Origin: Ruminococcus sp.
GTDB lineage: Bacteria; Bacillota; Clostridia; Oscillospirales; Ruminococcaceae
Length of the DNA stretch: 46,712 bases
Direction of reading: 5' to 3'
Assembly: GCA_017626015.1 (NCBI GenBank)
Contig: JAGAJO010000004.1
Location: forward strand, 1-46,712
Position numbers and translations under genes: made by a program. The notes under the pieces are model-generated. The model did no database searches. It was given only the letters and a program-made list of their open reading frames with translations, and was not told the origin of the DNA. Position 1 is the stretch's first letter. Every line of letters begins with the position of its first letter. Of the stretch, positions 24,059 through 32,119 are shown piece after piece.

Positions 24059-27037
24059 TTATGTCTCATCGCCGCTGTTTTTGTCCGAATCGGCACTCTC
24101 TCCGAAGATCTGCCGCATTGCCTCGTCCAGATCTATGCGGATACCGTCTTCTGCGGGTTTTTCAGCCGGGGGGATATCCTGCTGAGGGATCTCACCGCTG
24201 TCCTCCTGAGCCGTATTCTGAACCGATACCTTTTTCAGAAGCTTCTGCATATATTTGCCCCGCTTGTACTCGAAAAGTATCAGCAGCAGCAAAATAACAC
24301 AGCCAAAGAAGGTGATGACAAGAGACAGTCTCCAATAATTGGGGGAGAATTTCATTTTCACGGTGTTCTCGCCCTTTTCCAGCGGGATAGTTATAAGGCT
24401 GTTCAAAGCTTTTCCCGGATTGACCTTTTTACCGTTCACCTCGATGATCCAGCCGTTTTCATCTGGAATTGTGGTGAACAGCGTTGCTCCCGCCTTTTCG
24501 GAAGTTACGGTACCCTCCAGCTCGGTATCCTCAAAGTGAGTAATGTCGATAGACCGCTGCTTCAGCTGTGCGCAGGTTTCCGAGAAAGCGGCATAATCGA
24601 AGGTATAGAAAAGCTGATCGGACCAGAATGCCTCATTCTCGTCGTTTGCTATGGTTATTCTTATCCTTATCTCCTCGTCCTGAAGAAACTTTCCCAAATT
24701 AAGGATAGAGTAGTTATCCCCCACAAAGAACTGTCCGGCATAATCCATCTGATTTGCGCCGTCAACGTACTCGTCCTCTCTTTGTATCCAGACATTGCAG
24801 CTTCTTTCATACTTGGCAGGAAGATACATATAGAGATCCGAATCCTTGTCCATTCTCACCACATAATCCACATGACACTCGGCGACAGACTGATCGGCGG
24901 GATAATATCTTGTATGACCGTCCCCCAGCTGAGAGGTCGCAACGTTTTCCATGTCGGCGTTTATGATATCCAGCTTGGTAAAGTAGGGCGTTGTGTCGCC
25001 TGCAAGAGCGTTGAAGATCATATTCTGATTTTCAAAGGGGTTGGTGTCGGAAAGCTCCACAGACTCGATATCTCCGCTGCTGACCAGACCGAGACCCAGA
25101 GCGTTGGGATTTTCGTAGAATTTAAAGGTCGAAGCGCCGTCGGTATACTCGGTTTTGATAGGATACTCCTCAGGCACCTTTACCCTTGTACCCACATATG
25201 AGGTATCGCCTGTTTTGTCCATAAGATACCTGATATCGAAAAGGGCGTCGGTCATGAACGTGGCGCCGTCGTACTTGGTATAGTGTCCGCCGTAGGCATA
25301 GCCCAGCTGATGCAGCATTTTAAGCGCAGGGGCGTTCATTGTGGAGCTGGAATGGGAAACGCTGTTATAGCCTGTACCCATAGCGTCGTTTACCGTTCTG
25401 TGGAAGGTCGCCTCCATACGGTAAAAAGGATCGCTGTCGTACTCCTTCATCATATCAACGGCGTTTCTCAGCTCGGACATATACGGCTCGTAGGAGGTGT
25501 ATTTGCTGTACGCAACGTCCTCGTCGATTTTATCGATGGTGTCGATGTTATTTGCAAAAAGCTCCGCACCCAGCAAAACGGTAAGAGATATGGCAACAGC
25601 CTTTGACCTCGGATACTTTTTACACAGATACAGCAGCGCAAAGTATGCGGAAAGGGCGATCATGGATACCCATATTCCCTGAATGACGTTATACACCTCG
25701 CCGTCCTCGGCGGTCTTTGTCCTGAAAAGCTGGAAGTGACCGTAGTTCTCACGCTCGCACCAGAACAGGAACACCATAAGCCCGAAGAAAACTCCGCCTA
25801 TATTTTTTGCGGTGATACCGTCAAGGTTTTCAAATGCCCGGAAAGCCATGACCAGCAGCATGAATGAAAAGATAAAGGAATATCTGAAGGGCAGCCAGTT
25901 GGGGACCTGAAAACCGTGCATAGCCATATCCGCAGGCTTGATATACATAAGCACTGTGAGGATCACAGCCAGCAGACCGTCTGCGGTTTTCTCCTTTACG
26001 GAGACCTTATCGTTCATGAAAAACAGCGGCACAAGCAGCAGTGCGGCAGCTCCGCAGTAGATCATAGGCATTCCCTCGGGATAGACCGTATCGTAGGTCA
26101 TAGGGAAAAGCTTGGTGATAAAGGTCAGGAAGTCGAACTGGGTTGCCATAGAAAAGTCGGGATCGGTAAACTCAAATTTACCCAGCTTAAGGGAATTGTA
26201 CACCGGCAGCAGGACGTAAGCCGCACACATCAGCGCAACAAGCGTACCTACGCCAAAGGAGACGCAGCGTGAAAAGAACTTTTTCGGCAGCCTTCTGCCG
26301 TCCTTTGAAAGACAGACGTAGCAGAAATAGAAAAATGTAAATATCCCCACCATATAGCCGATATAGAAATGGGCTATGAACATAAGAGCCAGCGGAACGA
26401 TATAAGGGACAAGCTTTCCCTCGTCCACCAGACGGTGAACTCCCCAGCAGATAAGGGGCAGATAGATAAGTCCGTCCAGCCACATCGGATCCATAAGCTG
26501 TACGACCATATAGGACATCAGCGCATACATGGTAGGAAATACTATCAGCGAAACTGTTTTGGGCTTTTTGGCTGAGATCCTTTTCAGATAAAAGCAGAAT
26601 GTGACTCCCGCCGTGCCTATCTTGGCAAGCTGCATTATCAGTATAGAGGTCGGCATTATGCTTCTTGGCAGCAGGGCGATTATAAGCATAAAGGGGCTTG
26701 CCAGATAGTAAGCGTAAATGCCGAACATTTCTCCGCTGAGATTTCTCGACCAGCTGTATATCCAGCTGGCGTCCCCCCAGAAAGCGTCTCTGAAACGCTC
26801 GTAGTAGTAAACGTACTGACCGTTCAGGTCAAGCACAAGCACGGAAGCGTCTCCGATAGGATGTATCTTATAAAAGGCATAGGAGGCGAACATGATCGCC
26901 ACCGGCAGGAAAAAGACTGCAAAGTACAGCCTTTTGTCACAGCAGAAGCTCCAAAGCGTTCTGCACAGGTCTGAAATAAAATTATTTTTCCCGGTATTCT
27001 TACTTTTTTTATTTTCTTTTACTGCCTTATTTTCCAT
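24059..27037 (-). CDS. yfhO: YfhO family membrane glycosyltransferase-like protein
   Basis: Large 992-residue polytopic membrane protein of the YfhO family (PF09586). Bacillus YfhO works with the CsbB glycosyltransferase to attach sugars to lipoteichoic acid outside the membrane. About twelve membrane segments occupy residues 40-490, starting with LYFAVFFLPVAIMFASYAFY. FYYERFRDAFWGDASWIYSW is the extracytoplasmic loop typical of the family. A large extracytoplasmic domain (about 500-890) is followed by a last membrane segment (LSLVITFFGCVILLLLILF) and a charged tail. It overlaps the upstream GT2 gene by 11 nt, so the pair is translationally coupled. The specific acceptor is unknown. Confidence 0.93.
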   Translation of the reverse strand: MENKAVKENKKSKNTGKNNFISDLCRTLWSFCCDKRLYFAVFFLPVAIMFASYAFYKIHPIGDASVLVLDLNGQYVYYYERFRDAFWGDASWIYSWSRNLSGEMFGIYAYYLASPFMLIIALLPRSIMPTSILIMQLAKIGTAGVTFCFYLKRISAKKPKTVSLIVFPTMYALMSYMVVQLMDPMWLDGLIYLPLICWGVHRLVDEGKLVPYIVPLALMFIAHFYIGYMVGIFTFFYFCYVCLSKDGRRLPKKFFSRCVSFGVGTLVALMCAAYVLLPVYNSLKLGKFEFTDPDFSMATQFDFLTFITKLFPMTYDTVYPEGMPMIYCGAAALLLVPLFFMNDKVSVKEKTADGLLAVILTVLMYIKPADMAMHGFQVPNWLPFRYSFIFSFMLLVMAFRAFENLDGITAKNIGGVFFGLMVFLFWCERENYGHFQLFRTKTAEDGEVYNVIQGIWVSMIALSAYFALLYLCKKYPRSKAVAISLTVLLGAELFANNIDTIDKIDEDVAYSKYTSYEPYMSELRNAVDMMKEYDSDPFYRMEATFHRTVNDAMGTGYNSVSHSSSTMNAPALKMLHQLGYAYGGHYTKYDGATFMTDALFDIRYLMDKTGDTSYVGTRVKVPEEYPIKTEYTDGASTFKFYENPNALGLGLVSSGDIESVELSDTNPFENQNMIFNALAGDTTPYFTKLDIINADMENVATSQLGDGHTRYYPADQSVAECHVDYVVRMDKDSDLYMYLPAKYERSCNVWIQREDEYVDGANQMDYAGQFFVGDNYSILNLGKFLQDEEIRIRITIANDENEAFWSDQLFYTFDYAAFSETCAQLKQRSIDITHFEDTELEGTVTSEKAGATLFTTIPDENGWIIEVNGKKVNPGKALNSLITIPLEKGENTVKMKFSPNYWRLSLVITFFGCVILLLLILFEYKRGKYMQKLLKKVSVQNTAQEDSGEIPQQDIPPAEKPAEDGIRIDLDEAMRQIFGESADSDKNSGDET

Positions 27038-27977
27038 TGGATTCTCCTTGATTCAGGTCGTCTTTTTTTACTATTTCCCGTATTATATACCTGGGACGCC
27101 GTTTTATTTCCTCGTAGATCTTTGAAATATAATATCCTATTATCCCTAGGCTGAACATAATTATGCTAGATGTAAGCAGCTGGAGTATGATGACTGTAGG
27201 AAAGCCAGCCTCGGAGTTGCCCCAGAACTTATTGTACAGAGTATCGATCCCCAGTATCAGCGAGATAATAAAGGTAATGACTCCGAACACGGTCACGATA
27301 TGCAGCGGTGCGGAGGTAAAGGAGGTTATATTGTTCACGGCAAACCTGACCAGAGACTTAAGGCTCCACTTGGACTCGCCTATCTCCCTGTCTGCGACGT
27401 CAAAATATACCCGCTCGGTATTAAAGCCTATCCAGCTCGACATCGCACGGAAAAATGTCAGTCTTTCGGGCATTTTATTGAGAGCATCAACGGCGGACCT
27501 GTCAAGGAGCTTGAAATCGGACGCCGCCTGCATATCAAGTCCGCTGGATCTGCCGATAAGCTTATAGAAGAACAGAGAGAACATTTTATACAGCGGGTTT
27601 TCCTTTCCTCTGCTGTTTTTTCTTCCTTCTACGATATCCACGCCGCCCTGCTCCCATATACGGTACATCTCAACGATGACCTCCGGCGGGAACTGAAGAT
27701 CGCAGTCAAGCAGCACGCACGCTTCCCCCGCAGCGACCTCCAGTCCGGCGAAGATAGCGCTCTCCTTGCCGAAGTTTCTGGAAAAATTAACGGCGGTGAT
27801 CCGGCTGTCGCTTACGGCAAGTCCGCTGATAAGCTCCCACGTTCTGTCAGACGAGCCGTCGTTGACAAAGACAAGCTCGTAATCTATACCGTTTTCCCTC
27901 AAAAGCTTTCCAACGACAGAGGCTGTTTTCTCAACGTTGCCCTCCTCGTTGTAGCTTGGAATTATAACTGAAAGCAC
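27027..27977 (-). CDS. GT2 family polyprenyl-phosphate glycosyltransferase
   Basis: Glycosyltransferase of the GT2, DPM1/GtrB/CsbB type, making a polyprenyl-phosphate sugar on the inner membrane face. The 316-residue protein begins SVIIPSYNEEGN with a nucleotide-sugar domain. ELVFVNDGSSDRTWELI follows, with the DxD-type motif LLDCDLQFPPEVI near residue 92, and ASDFKLLDRSAVDAL later. Two C-terminal membrane segments (near residues 233-250 and 262-285) follow. The start is GTG at 27977 with AGGAGAATCACA ahead. It lies directly upstream of and overlaps yfhO, matching the CsbB-YfhO pairing. The third partner, a GtcA-like flippase, is not in the window. Confidence 0.92.
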   Translation of the reverse strand: MLSVIIPSYNEEGNVEKTASVVGKLLRENGIDYELVFVNDGSSDRTWELISGLAVSDSRITAVNFSRNFGKESAIFAGLEVAAGEACVLLDCDLQFPPEVIVEMYRIWEQGGVDIVEGRKNSRGKENPLYKMFSLFFYKLIGRSSGLDMQAASDFKLLDRSAVDALNKMPERLTFFRAMSSWIGFNTERVYFDVADREIGESKWSLKSLVRFAVNNITSFTSAPLHIVTVFGVITFIISLILGIDTLYNKFWGNSEAGFPTVIILQLLTSSIIMFSLGIIGYYISKIYEEIKRRPRYIIREIVKKDDLNQGESNGK

Positions 27978-28011
27978 TGTGATTCTCCTGTTCCTTTTCT
28001 TTTTTATAAAG

Positions 28012-28045
28012 CAAAGTAAGGGACGCCAAAAAGCTGTGACGTCCC
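28012..28045 (-). terminator. Possible terminator after the GIDE gene
   Basis: GGGACG (28020-28025) pairs with CGTCCC (28040-28045) around a loop with AAAAAGC. The T-rich tract after it on the reverse strand is interrupted (TTACTTTGCTTT), so termination may be partial. Confidence 0.4.
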
Positions 28046-28060
28046 CCGTTGAAACGGATG

Positions 28061-28873
28061 CTATTTAACTATGCCGGCTATGACCATTATTATGCCTATG
28101 AGGGCAGCGGCGATACCTCCGAAAAGATACGTCTTAACAGCCGTCTGCTTGTTCTTCACAAGCTCCTCCTCGGATTTTGTCGTTACGATAAACGGCTTTG
28201 AATTATCACGAGGTCTGCCTATGTAGATCTGACCGTTTTCCATATACGCCTCTCCCAGAACATAGAGCCTCGAGAGCAGGGGAATGGTCTTTTCCACCTG
28301 CTTGTAGCCCAGAAGCCTGTACCCTGCGCCGTAGGAAAGCGTATACTCTCTGTAGCGGCGGCGGGGATTCATATACATATTGGAATTATACTGATCCGCA
28401 TTCTGGAATCTGTCCGTAGTTTTAAGCAGATCCAGCTTGTCGGCTGCGCCGTTGGTGTCGATAATAACTCTGTTTCCATTTGCGTCGGCGAGCAGCAGCG
28501 GCTCACCCGACTCCTCCTCGCTGAGCTTATCCTCATGCTTTACGGTCCTTGTACGGACATTTCCCTCGCTGTCCCTTTCCTGTCTGGTCTCCTCAGAGAC
28601 CTTATAGGTCACGGCTGTATAAAAAGCTACCTGCTTGCCGCTGTAGGGTGTTGTAGGAGGATTGTCGCAGGCGGCTGTACCCTTTACTTCTACAAGCTCA
28701 CGGTAATTGGGATCGATATCCGCCATAGCCTCAAGGGCTTCCTTTACCTCGGGAATACTTTTTGTCTCCTGAAACTGTATCTCAAGGAGATCTCCCGCAG
28801 CCTTTTTTCTGCCGAAGAAAACACAGTAAGCTCCGGCAGCTATAAGAATAATTCCTAAAATTACTAAATACAT
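28061..28873 (-). CDS. GIDE/BAM-domain (MULAN-like) membrane protein
   Basis: A 270-residue protein resembling bacterial members of the E3-ligase-like GIDE family (PF12483), related to the membrane-proximal domain of eukaryotic MULAN/MUL1. Two membrane segments lie at residues 2-20 and about 247-268. The intervening domain begins with ELVEVKGTAACDNPPTTPYSGKQVAFYTAVTYKV, which resembles the GIDE N-terminal part, and continues with RLYVLGEAYMENGQIYIGRP. No RING domain is present, so there is no reason to infer ubiquitin ligase activity. It follows pspA by 4 nt (28878 to 28873), suggesting translational coupling. Role in envelope stress is inference from context. Confidence 0.8.
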   Translation of the reverse strand: MYLVILGIILIAAGAYCVFFGRKKAAGDLLEIQFQETKSIPEVKEALEAMADIDPNYRELVEVKGTAACDNPPTTPYSGKQVAFYTAVTYKVSEETRQERDSEGNVRTRTVKHEDKLSEEESGEPLLLADANGNRVIIDTNGAADKLDLLKTTDRFQNADQYNSNMYMNPRRRYREYTLSYGAGYRLLGYKQVEKTIPLLSRLYVLGEAYMENGQIYIGRPRDNSKPFIVTTKSEEELVKNKQTAVKTYLFGGIAAALIGIIMVIAGIVK

Positions 28874-28877
28874 CCGA

Positions 28878-29546
28878 TCATTCCCCGCCGTTCATTTCAG
28901 CCATAAGTCTGGCAAGCTCATCGTCTACAGCGCTGTTCGCCTCAAGCTCCGCAAAGGGATCGGGAGCGTTGGAGGTACCTGCCAGATCGGAAAATGCGTC
29001 CGCCTGAGCCTCCTTGGACTCGATCTTCTCCTCCATTTTGTCAAGCTTGCTGAACGCACTTGAGGAATCCATATTGCCGAGAGTTTTCGCCATGCTCTTC
29101 TGGGCGTCCGCCATTTTGGAACGTGCGATAAGAGTGGACTGACGGCTTCTTGCCTCCTCCAGCTTCATCTTTAGAGCGTCCACCTGTCCCTTTATAGTGT
29201 CCACCTGAACTGTACACTGATCGTACATCTGCTGGTACTGAGTAACCTGATTATCCGCATTGACCTTTTTCTGGAGAGCCTGCTTTGCAAGATCCTGCTT
29301 GCCTGCCCTAAGAGCGAGCTTAGCCTTATCCTCCCAGCTCTTGGACTCAGCCTTAGCCTTATCCAGCTGCTTCTTCATCTGTCTCTGAGAACCCATTGCC
29401 TGACCCAGAGCGTCCGTACACTGCTGAAGCTCCTTCTCCATGTCGATAATTATCTGCTTGACCATCTTCTCAGGATTTTCCGCCCTGTCAAGAAGATCGT
29501 TGATATTCGACTTGATAAGGTCTCCTGTTCTCTGAAAAATTCCCAT
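28878..29546 (-). CDS. pspA: PspA/IM30 family protein
   Basis: A 222-residue PspA/Vipp1 (IM30) protein, which binds and stabilises membranes and forms ESCRT-III-like assemblies. The N-terminal MGIFQRTGDLIKSNINDLLDRAENPEKMVKQII is typical, followed by a long coiled coil from about residue 30 to 145 rich in Gln, Lys and Glu, with DALGQAMGSQRQMKKQL and LGNMDSSSAFSKLDKMEEKIESKEAQADAF after it. The C-terminal part ends in acidic DELARLMAEM. A good AGGAGG site lies before the ATG. It is part of the 31045-to-28061 unit with a GIDE-domain protein and two membrane proteins. No PspB, PspC or PspF is nearby. Confidence 0.95.
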   Translation of the reverse strand: MGIFQRTGDLIKSNINDLLDRAENPEKMVKQIIIDMEKELQQCTDALGQAMGSQRQMKKQLDKAKAESKSWEDKAKLALRAGKQDLAKQALQKKVNADNQVTQYQQMYDQCTVQVDTIKGQVDALKMKLEEARSRQSTLIARSKMADAQKSMAKTLGNMDSSSAFSKLDKMEEKIESKEAQADAFSDLAGTSNAPDPFAELEANSAVDDELARLMAEMNGGE

Positions 29547-29598
29547 AGCTGTTTCCTCCTGTTGATTTTAATTTATTTGAATACAGACGGCACGAAGA

Positions 29599-30354
29599 TC
29601 AACCGCCATTCTTATTCTCCGAATCGTATTTTTTGTTGCTGTCGGCTCTCACCTTATTGAACGAATACACCGTCATTACAGCAAACACATAAAGGGTTAT
29701 TTTACTTATGGCTGCAAAAAAGCCGAAAAAGCTTTGTACGCCCGAGATCGGCACAAGCCTGTTTACAATGTCGCATACGAGATTGACGACGGTACACAGG
29801 GAAGCCCTGTTCAGTGCGGCTCTCAGTCTGTACACCTCTGATTTGTTGTTTACAAACCTTACGGAGCTTACGGCGTTTCTCTCGTTTGTAACGATAAATC
29901 TCACCGCAAGATCCAGAAGCGCCAGCGACGCAAGGGAAACAGCCGTTCCCATAATGCAGCTTACGACATTTGAGATCCATGCAGGTGGCTTTGCAAGATC
30001 AAGCGCAAGGCTTAGTCCGGCGGCGCAGGCGCACAGTAAAACGCAGAGCTTTGTTCTGCCCTTCATATATTCCAGCACTGAGATCCTCACCGAGCCGTAA
30101 TCGGGTATATCCTCATTCCGCTCTGAAGGATCTGCGCAGGCTGCTATCATAAGCTTTTCCAGCGACCTGCCTATATTACGCTGCGGGATGCTCAGCTTCT
30201 CGGATCCCCGCCGCTGGATCCTGCAAAGCTGCTCCAGCTCTCCGAGACCTGCGAGAAACAGGACAAAGCCTGCAAGCTTGCAGATATAATTGGCTGTCCA
30301 GCCGAGACTAAGCTGAAAAAGCATAAACAGCGACGCCAAGCACAAAAAATTCAT
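29599..30354 (-). CDS. Hypothetical polytopic membrane protein
   Basis: Unrecognised 251-residue protein with hydrophobic stretches near residues 1-35, about 100-120 (LCVLLCACAAGLSLALDLA), about 130-155 and 205-230 (ISGVQSFFGFFAAISKITLYVFAVMTVYSF). It lacks a visible ribosome site: the ATG is preceded directly by the right end of the long element M6 (TTGCCTTAA then ATG). The true start may therefore lie further in, or the original translation signal may have been displaced by the insertion. It sits between the 31045 gene and pspA on the same strand and is probably co-transcribed. Confidence 0.65.
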   Translation of the reverse strand: MNFLCLASLFMLFQLSLGWTANYICKLAGFVLFLAGLGELEQLCRIQRRGSEKLSIPQRNIGRSLEKLMIAACADPSERNEDIPDYGSVRISVLEYMKGRTKLCVLLCACAAGLSLALDLAKPPAWISNVVSCIMGTAVSLASLALLDLAVRFIVTNERNAVSSVRFVNNKSEVYRLRAALNRASLCTVVNLVCDIVNRLVPISGVQSFFGFFAAISKITLYVFAVMTVYSFNKVRADSNKKYDSENKNGG

Positions 30355-30356
30355 TT

Positions 30357-30537
30357 AAGGCAACACCGCACAACCACCGCCTGACGGCTTTGTGTACGTC
30401 TTGCTTGCATATTTTCCGTCATATTACCCAAATTCTCCTTGACATACGTCAGTATGCCTGCGTCGAATTCAGGCAATCTGACGTAAAATCTGACTGCGCA
30501 ATACGCACACAATGGTCGTGCGGTATTGCCTTAAACC
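30357..30537. repeat. Long element M6, miniature transposable-element-like
   Basis: About 180 bp with terminal inverted ends TTTAAGGCAACACCGCACAA at the left and GTGCGGTATTGCCTTAAA at the right. Next to the left end is ACCGCCTGACGGCTTTGTGT, the core shared with M3 and M4. No ORF with a ribosome site is inside. It lies between the stop at 30539 and the start at 30354 of two genes in the same unit. Confidence 0.75.
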
Positions 30538-30538
30538 T

Positions 30539-31045
30539 TTATTCCTTCTTTTTTCCGCCCTTGAAAAGAGTTTTTATAAGCAGTCCCGCTCCTGCGGCGA
30601 TCATACCGAACATAAGGACGTATACATACAGCGAACTTCTTACCGCATGGAACGTTATAGACGTAAGCAGCGATATGACTATGACAAGCAGACCGAGAGC
30701 GCAGACAAATCCGCCTATGACCTTTTTATCCAAAAAAAACAGCAGACCGATACCTACCAGCAACGGGATAAGCATAACGCCCATGGGCATCCTCATACCG
30801 AACAGACTCCAATATCCGCTGCCCCATGTGCTTGATACGGTAAATGAATTCAGCACCCAGTAAATACCGCCGCCGAACAGCAGAAAGCCTATAAAAAACT
30901 GAAGCAGCTCATGATCCGACGAGCCTGTCACGTTTGCTCCGTCACGCTTTGCCGGCTCGGTCCTGTTCATGACCGGCTGCGTGTCGGACATCTTAGATCT
31001 GATCTCGTTTTCCAGTCCGGCAAGCTCCTTATCATAATTCTCCAT
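30539..31045 (-). CDS. Hypothetical membrane protein, first gene of the PspA unit
   Basis: Unrecognised 168-residue protein. An N-terminal helical charged part (about residues 1-45: MENYDKELAGLENEIRSKMS...) is followed by about four membrane segments from residue 48 (LLQFFIGFLLFGGGIYWVL, then GMRMPMGVMLIPLLVGIGLLFFL and onwards) and a lysine-rich end GGKKKE. The second of two ATGs (31045) is chosen because GGAGG lies nine bases ahead. It is the first gene after a near-perfect promoter (31141-31169), with hairpin M7 in its leader, and it should head the unit that includes pspA. Confidence 0.75.
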   Translation of the reverse strand: MENYDKELAGLENEIRSKMSDTQPVMNRTEPAKRDGANVTGSSDHELLQFFIGFLLFGGGIYWVLNSFTVSSTWGSGYWSLFGMRMPMGVMLIPLLVGIGLLFFLDKKVIGGFVCALGLLVIVISLLTSITFHAVRSSLYVYVLMFGMIAAGAGLLIKTLFKGGKKKE

Positions 31046-31071
31046 GGTCATTCTCCTCCCTCTATAAATCA

Positions 31072-31117
31072 AAGCGACACCGTACAAAGCCGTCAGGCGG
31101 TCTTTATGCGGTTATTT
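31072..31117. repeat. 5' hairpin element M7
   Basis: AAAGCGACACCGTACAAAGC then CGTCAGGCGGTCTTTATGCGG. Its ends resemble AAGGCAACACCGCACAA of M6, and the inner GCCGTCAGGCGGT is the reverse complement of the M6 core. It lies 27 nt upstream of the start at 31045 and downstream of the promoter at 31141-31169. Confidence 0.5.
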
Positions 31118-31140
31118 ATTTTATGAATTATTATAAACAT

Positions 31141-31169
31141 ATTATAAAACATTTTCTCCCTGTTGTCAA
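31141..31169 (-). promoter_or_regulatory. Sigma-A-type promoter of the PspA unit
   Basis: On the reverse strand TTGACA (31169-31164), 17 nt, TATAAT (31146-31141). Both hexamers match the consensus. Confidence 0.85.
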
Positions 31170-31374
31170 CACCTTTTTTTGCATATGTTTTCCCGCCGAT
31201 AGGGCGTTTTTATGGAATTTACACAAAACGGGCGGCTTTGCGAATACGCTTTGACAAGCCGCAGTTGACGGTATGCAATCGAAGGTTTACGGCGGGCGCA
31301 GTTATTTTCTATCTGTTGTTGAAAGTTACAAAAATGACAGCTGAATATAGTACTTATCACCAAATAAAAAAGGA
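31170..31374. other. Intergenic region between divergent promoters
   Basis: Sequence between the PspA-unit promoter and the lipoprotein promoter. I see no ORF with a ribosome site and no clear RNA structure. With the promoters and M7 it makes up the 423-base gene-free stretch. Confidence 0.5.
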
Positions 31375-31403
31375 TTGATTTTTATCGGGAAATAATGTAT
31401 AAT
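31375..31403 (+). promoter_or_regulatory. Sigma-A-type promoter of the lipoprotein gene
   Basis: TTGATT (31375-31380), 17 nt, TATAAT (31398-31403). The -35 region TTGATTTTTA is shared with the promoter at 32053. Confidence 0.75.
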
Positions 31404-31468
31404 TGTAATAGAAGTAATAGAAAACATATACGGTCCCGGTACGGACCTGGCAAACGGGAGTGACAAAA

Positions 31469-32011
31469 TTGAATAGACTCATCACGGCGGCGATCCTTTC
31501 CGCCGCAGGTGTACTGTTTCTGTGCGGCTGCGGACGAGTGGACGTAAACGCAATAACAAAACGAAGCACCACAACTGCTGATATGTCCTCGGAGACGGAA
31601 AGCCATATTGACGATACATCGTCAAACACGGACACATCTTCCGGTACGGACAGCAGTAAGGGAGAAGTCAAAAAGACCACAAAGAAAACCTCAAAAAAGA
31701 AAAAGAAGGATTCGTCTGCCGCTGAAACGGAAGCAAACGGCAGCGTTTCCGCGCCTGTTTACACCAATATATACAGCGGCACGGACTACGGCACGACTGC
31801 GGGCGGAGGACAGGATGCGAACACGACTGTCAAGCCTCCGCAAAGTCAATTTTCGGATACTCAGCCGCCCGACACGGATCCTCCGGTGACACAGCCGCCC
31901 CAGACTCAGCCGACGGACCCTCCGCCTCCCGAGCCTACGCAGCCGGTATACACAGATCCCCCGGCAACTGAACCTACCGCTCCCCTGCCTACTATGGATA
32001 TAGAATGGTAA
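31469..32011 (+). CDS. Pro/Thr-rich lipoprotein
   Basis: A 180-residue predicted lipoprotein. The lipobox FLCGC follows a hydrophobic signal (MNRLITAAILSAAGVLFLCGC). The mature protein is low complexity: Ser/Thr-rich with a KKTTKKTSKKKKKD lysine block, then a C-terminal half dominated by PPDTDPPVTQPPQTQPTDPP-type proline/threonine repeats. This looks like an unstructured surface or wall-spanning tether. The start is taken as TTG 31469, because GGGAG lies eight bases ahead; a GTG at 31460 would touch that site. It is followed by the FemAB gene with a separate promoter. No enzymatic domain is visible. Confidence 0.75.
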   Translation: MNRLITAAILSAAGVLFLCGCGRVDVNAITKRSTTTADMSSETESHIDDTSSNTDTSSGTDSSKGEVKKTTKKTSKKKKKDSSAAETEANGSVSAPVYTNIYSGTDYGTTAGGGQDANTTVKPPQSQFSDTQPPDTDPPVTQPPQTQPTDPPPPEPTQPVYTDPPATEPTAPLPTMDIEW

Positions 32012-32052
32012 AACGGCAGAGCCGGAATGCGGTGTTTTGTGAAAATGTACTA

Positions 32053-32081
32053 TTGATTTTTACTGGACATTGATATATAAT
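32053..32081 (+). promoter_or_regulatory. Sigma-A-type promoter of the FemAB-type gene
   Basis: TTGATT (32053-32058), 17 nt, TATAAT (32076-32081). TTGATTTTTA here matches the lipoprotein promoter at 31375. Confidence 0.75.
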
Positions 32082-32119
32082 AGTTATTGTTTGATCAAAT
32101 ATTCGGAGAGGATAAAATA

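Noticed and set aside
28061-28873. E3 ubiquitin ligase function of the GIDE protein
   Set aside because: There is no RING domain or zinc cluster, so only the membrane-associated domain is supported.
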